From Pohlia nutans (lineage: Eukaryota > Streptophyta > Bryopsida > Bryales > Mniaceae): a stretch of 64,000 nt of DNA. Shown piece after piece: positions 55,456 to 64,000 of the stretch (positions within the stretch are counted from its first letter, which is position 1; each line of letters opens with the position of its first letter). The position numbers and the translations under genes are program-made. The notes beneath the pieces were generated by a model. The model was not told where the DNA came from, did no database searches, and worked only from the letters and a program-made list of their open reading frames with translations. The stretch lies in contig CM040094.1 of assembly GCA_022496805.1 (NCBI GenBank), positions 2,108,001 to 2,172,000 on the forward strand. The letters run 5' to 3'.

Positions 55456-55867
55456 TAGGAAAACCAAAAACGGTGAAAATAAGGTGATTTGACTAGAAGG
55501 AATGGAGTTAGAAATTATGTGAAATTTTTTTGAGATGAAGAAGAAGAAATGATGAAGAATGCAAGTTGTTTCGTATTTTTATTCCCCGTAAATAATTATC
55601 TACAATTTCTCAAAGTGGGAAGTTTGTCAAACCCCCTTCTTGTATTCTAGACTCTTCCTTTTCTACACATGAAAGCACCAAAAACGGTTAACTAATATCA
55701 CAGAAAACCGCACACAAGATTCCATAAAAATTAGTAATTTTTAGTAAATTTTTGGAATCCTCGTCATGCAAAAATTCTCCATTTTCGGTCTTCCATCTCC
55801 CTGCTTTTAAAAAACTCTAGTGCACGCCTTGAGGGCATTAACCGTTTTTGGTTTTCCTACCTTAGTG
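55448..55867. mobile_element. CACTA-like MITE, CACTAAGGTAGG ends
   Basis: TACTAAGGTAGGAAAACC left; GGTTTTCCTACCTTAGTG right, with AAAAACGGT mirrored further in. Abuts the truncated right end of the family-1 MITE. Confidence 0.8.
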
Positions 55868-56149
55868 AATGGACACTCCCTTCAGCTGCAAGGACTGTGG
55901 CCTTTCAACGTAACATGTAAGCTAAAATTATGCAGGGCCCAGTAAGTTTGATTGCCGAGCCAAGTCCCTGGTCGAGGCATAAATGCCAGCCAGGGACGGA
56001 GGGCAGTGGGATCCGGACCCTCCATCTCCTGCTCACGTTTGAGCTCGCAGATTGGAAAGGGAAAATCAATTCTGGCTGCCCGAAGTTGTTGCCCGGGCTC
56101 TGCATCTTCCTGGGAGTTGCTTGGAGGTTGAATCCTCTTCACAGGTTTT
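55868..56149. other. Unrecognised GC-richer stretch
   Basis: Open on both strands (for example 55882-56208 minus) but no family motif recognised. Confidence 0.3.
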
Positions 56150-57029
56150 TGAGGTTTTTGAGAGATTTTTCTCACGAATTTTTTCTCATTTTCGATCGTC
56201 CACATCACAACGTTCCTTTCATATTCTGTAGAAGTTTTTATTTTATTTTATTTCACATCACATTGCTCTCCAAAATGAAGTAAAATTTGTGATTCATGAT
56301 TTTCAATGATAAAATTAGCATTTTTTTAGTGCCACAAAAGTAGGTCCTCAAACGTGCTTGTGTGACCATTCTTTGGCTTTTCCTCGATTTCGACAACTAT
56401 GTTAACCTAAAATTAGGAATTTAGAAGACCAACACAGAGAAATATTCATATGCCACGCTTTCGAAAAGAAATAACATGATTTGACAAAACCCTATGGAAC
56501 AATGCATCCTCAATGTTTAGTTCATGTACTTCAAGACATGAGTTTTTTCTCTATTTGGAGGGGATTTTTCACAACATTCCTTTCATTGTTTTGAGAGATT
56601 TTGTTGTGTACATTACTGTGTACTCCCAAATGAAGCAAAATTTGTGACTCATAATCTACGTTGATAAAATTAGCAGTTTGTTTGAGTGCCACAAAGTAGC
56701 TCGTCAAAACGTGCTCATGTCACCATTCTTTCGCTTTTCCTGGATTTCGACGCCTCTATAAACCTAAGAGTAAGAATTTAAAGCACCGACACAAAAGAAT
56801 ATTCATACGACAAACTTTTGAGAGAACTATCATGATTTGACAAAACGCAAGGGAAGAATGCATCCTCAAAGTTTAGTTCATGTCTTTCAAGAGATGTGTT
56901 TTTTTCTCTATTTGGAGGGTCTTTTGAACAACGTTCCTTTCATTCTCTTGAGAGATTTCTTCTTATACATGATAATGTACTCCCAAATGAAGAAAAATTT
57001 GTAATTTATTATCTTCATTGATAAAATTA
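56150..57029. repeat. Tandem repeat, unit about 360 bp, about 2.4 copies
   Basis: Shared landmarks at 56217, 56581 and 56938 (TTTCAT...GAGAGATTT) and ACTCCCAAATGAAG, TTTAGTTCATGT, CCATTCTTT(C/G)GCTTTTCC. Adjoins the next array. Confidence 0.85.
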
Positions 57030-58288
57030 AAAAAATTCATTGCTACAAAGTTAGTCATCAAATACTACATCAAATTTGATAGGCAACTGCTGCTAAATTT
57101 AGCAAATTAAAACCTAAGTACTCAAAATTTTCATGTATTTCTATAATTTAGAAGAACGAGTCATAGTTGTGGCCCATAGAGGTCATGGGCATTCAAATTT
57201 CTTGTTGGGTTCCAATAATTCTAGTCCAAAGTTGCTAAATTTAGAAAATATTGACATAAATGCTCAAATTTGACGTAGTTTTCCACAATTCGCAAAATAA
57301 AAATTAGTTAGGGCCCCTACGGCTTCGGGGCGTCCAAATTTCATGTTGGGCTTCCAAATTTGAAATCCCAAGTTGCTAAATTTAGCAACTTTTGATATAA
57401 GAGCTCAAATTTGACGTAGTTTTTGGCAATTCGAACAACTAAAACTTTATTAGGGCCCCTAGGGCTTCGGGGCACCCATATTTCATATTGGGCTTCCAAA
57501 TTTGAAATCACAGGCTGCTAAATTTAGCAACTTTTGACATAAAAGCTCAAATTTGACATAGTTTTCTGCAATTTGAAAAACTAAAAATTCGTTAGGGCCC
57601 CTAGTGCTTCAGGGCACCCATATTTCATGTTGGGCTTCCAAATTTGAAATCACAAGCTGCTAAATTTAGCAACTTTTGACATAAATGTTCAAATTTGACG
57701 TAGTTTTCTGCAATTCAAAAAACTAAAAATTATTTAGGGCCCCTAGGGCTTCGGGGCACCCATATTTCATGTAGGATTTTCCAAATTAAAATCACAGGCT
57801 GCTAATTTTAGCAAACTTTGCATAAATGCTCAAATTTGACGTATATTTCCACAATTTGATGAACAAATTTTTTTAGGGCTTGTAAAGGTTAGGGTCACCC
57901 AAATTTCATGTTGGGTTCCCATAATTAAAGTCCCAAGCCGGTAAATTTAGCAAAGTTTTTCATAAATGCTCAAATTTGACGTATTTTTCCACAATCTGAA
58001 GGACAAAAAAATTGTTAGGGCTTGTAGAGGTCTGAGGCACCCGAATTTCATCTTGGATTTTCCAAATTAAAGTCACAAGCTGCTAAAATTAGCAACTTTT
58101 GCATAAATGCTCAAATGTGACGTACATTTCCACAATTTGAAGGACAAAAAATTTGTTAGGGCTTGTAGAGGTTAGGATCACCCAAGTTTCATGTTGATTT
58201 TCCAAAATTAAAGTCACAAGCTACTAAATTTAGCAACTTTTGCATAAATGCTCAAATTTGATGTATTTTTCTACGATTTGAAGAACAA
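57030..58288. repeat. Tandem array, unit about 142 bp, 8 copies
   Basis: The landmark GGGCCCCTAGGGCTTCGGGG and its later variant AGGGCTTGTAGAGGTTAGG occur at 57171, 57311, 57453, 57595, 57737, 57876, 58018 and 58159, i.e. spacings of 139-142. Units also share GCTAAATTTAGCAACTTTTG, CTCAAATTTGACGTA and ATTTCATGTTGGGCTTCC. The array ends at the ORF start at 58291. Confidence 0.95.
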
Positions 58289-58290
58289 AA

Positions 58291-58647
58291 ATGGAGGCAG
58301 CAATTTTGTTCTCAGATGTAATTGCTGCACCGAGCTCAGTGGTGTTACCTTTATATGGAGTGACTACTGGTACAGAGTCTACGACGCTTTCATTTGCATG
58401 GGCTTTCGCAGATCATCGTATGACACTTGGAGATGGCAGATTGTACTATGACCTCGAGGGAGTGAAGTATCGTGGTGTGGAAGAAGTGGGTAACTACACA
58501 TATGAGCAAGTCGCCTCTATTTTAGAAGGCGTCTTGAAGGCGGGTAGCATTCCTTCTCTGGTGGCGAAAGCCATGGTTACGAGAGCATTGGATTATGTTG
58601 ATCCAGGAACCCCTTTAGAGATTAGAACACTAATCAAGGAGCAATAG
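58291..58647 (+). CDS. Unrecognised 118-aa protein
   Basis: Open frame from MEAAILFSDV to a TAG. I do not recognise a family. Composition is protein-like (mixed, GC-richer than flanks): a hydrophobic N-terminal third, then FADHRMTLGDGRLYYDLEG and a helical C-terminus. It starts immediately after the last 142-bp repeat. The 3' flank has short T-rich tracts and AATAAAAC at 58854, compatible with a transcribed gene end. It may be the last exon of a longer gene, a transposon-derived fragment, or a real small gene. Confidence 0.4.
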   Translation: MEAAILFSDVIAAPSSVVLPLYGVTTGTESTTLSFAWAFADHRMTLGDGRLYYDLEGVKYRGVEEVGNYTYEQVASILEGVLKAGSIPSLVAKAMVTRALDYVDPGTPLEIRTLIKEQ

Positions 58648-60857
58648 TTAGTAGCGAAACAAGAGAGGAGGTAGAAACTCAGTCCTCTCACGTGATTCCT
58701 AAGACCCAAGAGATGTAGTAGTAAAAATTGAGAAAGTACAGTAGGCGGTACCCTGTGATGTAGTAGGATAGTGCAAATATTATTTACTTTGTAGTGTGTG
58801 CCTTCATTTATATATGGAATGAAGCGTTTTGTTTTGATTTTCTATCGGATAGTAATAAAACAATATTGTACATTATGTTTCATTTTCTTTTATTGCATGG
58901 CAAATTCGATATGAATGAATGTGTTGTTGCTATATAAAAAATGAGAATATATGAAATTTTAGAGGGGTGAAATTTCAGAAAAGTGCAAATTTTGCACCAA
59001 TGTGGCCATCGAACAATGCACTTGGCCAAGTGAAAAAATTCCTAATTCAGTGTTTTGGGTGACTGGTGTGAATGGGCCATGAACGGGCCATCAGGGACAA
59101 AATAAGCTCATAAATCGTATGTCCAACTTTTCGGCACAGGCAAGAGTCCTCATCAAAGCTTTCACTTATTATTCTTATTCTCATTTCAATGACCCACCCA
59201 CCTTGCGTGTCATCACCCTTTCATGCAACAGTATCACTCAAGCATTCACTCCACAAAATAAAAATATACGATATAAATATAAACAATGTTTATGTTTATA
59301 TTTATAATTATAATTATATAGATTGCATATGTTATAAACTCAAGAATTGAAGCAACATTGACCGCCCACCCTTTTCACTGGAAGAGCTGCACTGGAGTAG
59401 GTCAAAAAAGCATTCGACGGAAAGAATATTCGTGGGTATCAGGGTTTTTTCTTTTTGGTTTTTAGGTCATATGACTCTAGGGCGTTTAGTATAACATTCA
59501 GTAGCATGCACTATTTCTATCTTGGCTTTACAGTAGATGGTGTGGAATATTCCACACCCAACAGTACTCCACCAGTAGCCAAATGAACAGGTGGAGGCTC
59601 AAGGTGATGAGCAGCGTGCATGAAAGAAAGGGAGTGGGCATGAAGGCTATTGAATGTTGTGAGGCTACAAAGCTGGCATGCAAGTGAATGAGGTGGTTTT
59701 CTTTTAATTTGAAAAATCTTGCCACATATCTCTGTTTTTAATTTTTTTTCATTCAATATATTGGCCTTTTGTGAAACCCTTCATACATTTTGTCGTTTTT
59801 ATTCAACATCTTGGCCTTTTCATACTCTCCTATTTATTTGTGGCTCACGAAGCCCTAGCTTGGCTTGTAATCAACGCAATTCACTACCTTGATGGCTACA
59901 GGAGGTGGTATTTTTCTCATTATGTTCGCATATGGTGATTCTCCCTATGGATTTTTGTAGCAAACTAACTATAAAAGCCAAGAAAAAAAACCTTGGTGGA
60001 TATTCTTCAAGATTATTTTGTCACCATGCAAAAAATCTGAAAAATTGGTTTTTCAACATTAATTTTTAAACATATGGTTTATTGATCTTCATAAGGTTCT
60101 TTAGCCCTTGTAAACTCTACCTAGGAATAAGAATCGCTGCATGAGAATTGTTGTAGCAAATTTTGGAATATTGAACATGCACATAATTCTTTACCTAAAG
60201 AATAATGGTGGAGAGTTGGAAGTCCACAACACCCTTGCCTCAAGAATCACATGTTTTGAATATTTTATCTTTCATGTAGTGAGAGCAAAAGGATGAACTC
60301 TTGTAAGGGCTAGAGAACCTTATGTTGCCTTTCACCTATTTCGTAGTAATAAGTATCAAGAGTTGATAAACTCTTCTTGAATTAGCAATTGGATCCAAGA
60401 AATGTTGTAAGTTAGACTATTGGCAAATGTTGAAGGTGGGTCACCAAGGCTAGAAAATGACAAAACGACCTACCTTTGATTTTTTGTACCAGAAATTAAC
60501 TCATCTTTGCAAAGTTCATAGTTTCTCAATCGCATAGTAAACCAATCTTTGGAACGCTACACTAGGCTCTTTGCTAATAGTGAAGGAGGGTTTACAGTGA
60601 GGGAGGATAACTAGTGAAGGTGACACTAAAATGTAAAATCGGTGCGAAATGAAGATTTCAGCCACTTAGTAAAAATTTGAGCCCTCTCTAATTTCATGAT
60701 TATGCAAAATTGAGCGTGTCTTTGGAATCAATACCACACGCACTATTAGCAAAAAGTAGCATAATTAACCTTGCAAAATTAACAATGTTTTTTTCCTCCA
60801 ATTACCACAATTGAATTTTACATTAAACTATCTTATAGTCCATCTCCAAGGCCTGAC
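58648..60857. other. Intergenic DNA with dispersed repeats
   Basis: 59527-59640 is a copy of the GGAATATTCCACACCCAACA-type repeat. 58985-59050 shares TGCACTTGGCCAAGTG with the foldback ends at 39100 and 40340. Otherwise nothing recognised. Confidence 0.45.
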
Positions 60858-61040
60858 ATGAGTTAGCTAATAATACACTCCAATCTCGTTAATTTGATGA
60901 CATGACTTGGACAATTGCATTAAGAGTCAAATTGTCTTCATGTGTGATGAGTGTGAGTTGGCTAATAATACACTCCAATCTCCCTAATTTGACAGCTTGG
61001 GCGACAGTCATAGTAAGAGTCAAATTGTGTGCCAAGTGTG
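60858..61040. repeat. Tandem duplication, unit about 100 bp
   Basis: GCTAATAATACACTCCAATCTC occurs at 60872 and 60961 (20 of its bases identical), followed in both by AATTTGA and AAGAGTCAAATTGT. Confidence 0.8.
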
Positions 61041-62045
61041 CTACAATCAATGACAAGGTGGCGAGGGAGCAGAATATTCCAGAATGTCACTGTAAAGGGG
61101 AGAATGTCATTGGAGAGGGGGTCAGATTTAGGGAGTTGGAGTGTAATTTCTGTTGCTGCACTGATTTGCTGAACATGGTCGTAGAGTAACCAGTTTAAGC
61201 TAGGAACCATTTCTGGAGTAAACTGCAAGCCTGCAGACGAAGAAGACGAAGAAGAAGAGGAAGAAGAGATAGAGTACCGAAGAAGGATCACACAATCATG
61301 TGCCAAAAATAGTCAATGATAGCTTAGCTTGTGAGATTCTGTGTCTTTTGAATGCCAACTCGAGTGCAGTCCCTCATTCAAGCAACCCGTGCACTCCAGA
61401 GTATTAAAATCCTCAGAGTTTCAAAGCCTGTTTTGCTTGTAATTGCAACAACACGGAGATTCCATTACTATTATTGTGCAGAGTTTTGCGGATTCCATAC
61501 GTCGGTACTCTTTGCCTGCATCGCAGTCCAATAATCACACAATTATAATCAGACTGGTTTCTTAGTTACACAACACAGGCACAGGTGGAGTGCACGAACG
61601 GAAAGATGAATGTCAAAGAGTGACCACCTGTATTTGACAAATGGAGCCGAGCTTTGAGTATGGGACACTGTCACCATCCATAGCCAGATTGCTTTTGCAA
61701 TTTCCATGACAACCATGTGTCCATAGAAATCAACAGGTCACCTTCAAATCGCATTGTCCAAATCACCGAGCACAAGCTTTGAACTCTGCATACAGGAATT
61801 TGAGCACAAGAAGATTGGTCATAAGAAAGGAGTAATTGCTGAGTTTTTCGTATTCAGGGAGGACTGGTAACCTGGAATTCCTTCTCTAAGAACTAGAGCC
61901 ATTTTGGAACGCAATTCTGAGATCAACTTCTTCTATTCAATCCAGGCAGTGAACTGATGGAGTAGATCAGTGCAAGAGACATGAATTGGTGACAAGGAAA
62001 GGAGAGAGTTTCTTGACCTAGAGAGGTTGCTGTTTTGTGTGTTTG
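61041..62045 (+). other. Upstream region of the BPS1-like gene
   Basis: Contains a GAA-rich microsatellite (61236-61266). No clear TATA box; presumed promoter and 5' leader of the gene at 62046. Confidence 0.35.
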
Positions 62046-63640
62046 ATGGCGACGAGGAGGGCGAAGCCTCCGGCGGGTCCGAATTCGAAGAGTGACAAGT
62101 TGCAGGAATTCTACACGTCGCTGGCGGACAAGTTGGAGGCGCTGGAGCAAGCAGTGCAGCCGAAATGGCTCACCCTGGAGTGGGTGTCACTGGCGGTGGA
62201 TTTCATGCGCTCCATATTCTCGGAAATGATGATCCTGTTCGAGGACGTGCACGCGGATGTCAAAGCCAACCGTGACGAGTATTGGATCGAAGAGTACATG
62301 GTGGAGAGCATGAAGCTCCTGGACGTTTGCAATGTCCTCAAACCCGCCGTCTCCCGCTTCGAGCATTTCATCATGTGCGTGCACCTCGTTGTGCCCGCCA
62401 TTCAAAGGTAAAAAAAGCACCTCCACCATCTTCACGTCCACAATCACCCCGCACGAAGCAACTCTTCACAAAGAAAAGAGGGACGGTATCTAAAAGAGTA
62501 TTGAATTCAGTTCAGCTTTGAAATTTCGGCGATAGGGATTGTGATAAGAGTTGCATCTTGATCCTAACTTGGTCAATCCAGAAAAAAGATGTTTCGGGAA
62601 TGGAGTGCGCTCCCCTATCACTCACATCAAAACATCTCTCCAGATGAGGGGTTTTAAGCTTGAGCGTGTACATATTTGCGTCTAAGCGAGGAACTGGAGC
62701 TTCGTCTCTCTGCACAAACCAGAAAATGTTCAGATGAATCACTAGTCCTGATATATTTTGAGGTTACTAACTTAAACTGATTTCATAGGTCTAGTTTTGC
62801 ATTGATGGATTTGCACTTGAGCTTTAAGGTGATTAGAGTTAACCAAAAACAGAAGGGGAGTTGAAGAGGAGTTGGAGGGGAGTCTTCTCTCTATAAATAA
62901 AATTTCTGACAACCATTGTTCATGAATAGTCCCCATGGTCGGGACACTTGGTACGGGAGCGAATGGGAACTCTCCTCTAGCATCGGTCTTGCTTTAGATT
63001 ATTCTCCAACTCACCTTGAACTAGTTTGCCGTTTTTTGAACTGAAAATGAGTTGAAGGTGAGTATGAGGTGAGTTTCCACTTTGAGACACTCTTTTCGGT
63101 TAACTCTATTGTTGTCCAAGCAGATGCGCAGCAGGAGAAAGCCAAGACGAAACCCTAATTTCCGCGCTCCGGAGTTGTGAGGCGGAGCTGAACGAGCTCG
63201 TGCGTCCGCCACTCCTCACAATCGAGAACTCCTCTAATTACAACGCATCCGATCATCATCATCATCAGGTGCGGTCCACGGACGCGCTGCTGCGACACGC
63301 GAGTATAGCGATGGGGGAATCGTTCACAGATGAGAATCTGATTGACAGCAGTTGCAGCAACAACAACAATAATAATAATGCGCCAGTAGTGCGGCGTGCC
63401 ATGAAGAGCGGGCGGGGCGCGGTGGCGCTGGCGCTCGTGATGCGCGCGACGCGCGAGACAACGGACTTCGTGGCCAGCGTGCTGATCTGGGCGCTCAAGC
63501 GCGACCCGGCGTCGCACCCCGCCTCCTCGGCGTGGCAAAATCAGAACATGCAGGCGCTCGAGGGGTCCCCGCTGTGGTCGCCGTCCTTCAGACGGTTGCA
63601 GGCAAGAGAACCGACCTTTGGTTGCAAGCTAGCCAGTTGA
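62046..63640 (+). CDS. BPS1 (BYPASS1)-like protein, C-terminus probably beyond window
   Basis: Start ATG 62046 (MATRRAKPP). Exon 1 62046-62407 and exon 2 63124-63640 join in phase (AG|GTAAAA donor, CCAAGCAG|ATG acceptor), giving 292 residues if read to the TGA. Exon 1 carries the BPS1 signature LTLEWVSLAVDFM and YMVESMKLLDVCN; exon 2 carries VALALVMRATRETTDFVASV and SPLWSPSFRRLQ. BPS1 proteins restrain a root-derived mobile signal in Arabidopsis; the biochemical role is unknown. Family members run about 340-350 residues, so about 100 C-terminal residues are missing here. Exactly after RRLQ the sequence reads CAG|GCAAGAG, a good GC donor at 63601 in phase 0, so the gene probably continues past the right edge and the TGA-terminated tail is intronic. 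His4 and Asn7 runs insert in a variable region. Confidence 0.82.
62408..63123 (+). other. Intron 1 of the BPS1-like gene
   Basis: GT-AG. The acceptor AAGCAG offers two AG choices three bases apart (NAGNAG), which would add or drop one Ser codon. Confidence 0.8.
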
Positions 63641-63693
63641 AATACAGACATAAGCATTCACTGTTCATGCCTTGGCTGTATAGTAAGGGAGAG

Positions 63694-63879
63694 GGCTCCA
63701 AAACCAACAGGGTTCTAATTCCAACAAAATCTAAGCATAATAATCATCCTAGAAACTAAATCTAGGTAGACCATAAATAATTACCATTAAGCTCTATGAT
63801 GTGCCTAGATTTGTGTTAAATTAAAATAAATGCATCGTCTAGATTGTGTTGGAATTAGAACCCTGTTGGTTTTGGAGCC
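63694..63879. mobile_element. MITE with 33-bp perfect terminal repeats
   Basis: Left GGCTCCAAAACCAACAGGGT; right ACCCTGTTGGTTTTGGAGCC; the mirror continues perfectly for 33 bases. 186 bp, non-coding. Perfect ends suggest a recent insertion. Relative at 40910-41110. Confidence 0.9.
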
Positions 63880-63891
63880 TTGTACTTTAGA

Positions 63892-64000
63892 TGATGTGGA
63901 ATATTTCACACCCAACAGTACTTCATTAGTAGCTAAATGAACAAGTGGAGGTTCAAGGTCATGAACAAGCGGCTAGTCGCGGAGTCTTTGCCTTCGTATT
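63892..64000. repeat. Dispersed repeat, GGAATATTTCACACCCAACA copy
   Basis: Colinear with 59527-59640 (GATG(A/G)TGTGGAATATT, then AAATGAACA(A/G)GTGGAGG); runs off the window. Confidence 0.7.

Noticed and set aside
57030..58288. CRISPR-like array
   Set aside because: Units are full 142-bp tandem repeats with no unique spacers, and the genome is eukaryotic.

Overview
This is nuclear DNA from a land plant. The evidence is a plant-type U6 snRNA gene pair with upstream-sequence-element/TATA promoters, a plant-type intronless tRNA-Trp(CCA), telomere-like TTTAGGG motifs, a plant beta-glucan exohydrolase-type GH3 gene, a COQ2-like prenyltransferase and a member of the plant-specific BPS1 family. The low gene density, AT-rich intergenic DNA and nested transposons suggest a large, repeat-rich genome. 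I cannot name the species; a non-seed plant is possible but unproven.

Layout. 1-8.4 kb: a minus-strand LINE retrotransposon. ORF2 (APE endonuclease plus reverse transcriptase) is cut by the left window edge and has one in-frame stop. A 2A-like ribosome-skipping motif lies directly before its first Met. An A-rich spacer, ORF1 with an RRM-like fold, and a GC-rich 5' region with 72-bp tandem repeats follow. 8.4-12.5 kb: small repeats, a TTAA-flanked element, a Harbinger-like MITE and a minisatellite. 12.5-17 kb: a five-exon GH3 beta-glucosidase gene (628 aa). 17-24 kb: intergenic DNA with retroposon copies and tRNA-Trp. 24-30 kb: two U6 genes in a tandem segmental duplication flanking an intronless protein kinase gene. 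30-44 kb: AT-rich intergenic DNA with (TA)n tracts, a second segmental duplication, many MITEs and a three-level nested element with a 1.3-kb foldback. 44.3-51.8 kb: a seven-exon COQ2-like prenyltransferase gene (387 aa) whose introns are full of MITEs. 52-58.3 kb: more TTAA elements, MITEs and two tandem arrays. 58.3 kb: an unrecognised 118-aa ORF. 62-63.6 kb: a BPS1-like gene, probably continuing past the right edge.

The dominant structural signal is a diverse set of about 18 short inverted-repeat elements whose ends are TTAA followed by CCC(C)TAAA-like termini. They occur in introns and intergenic DNA, nest in one another and sometimes share a single TTAA. No transposase for them is visible. 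CACTA-like (3-bp target duplication) and PIF/Harbinger-like (TTA duplication) MITEs are also present; several are supported by paralogous empty sites inside the window.

The four host protein genes do not form a functional cluster. All exon structures were read by hand from splice consensus, reading phase and family conservation.
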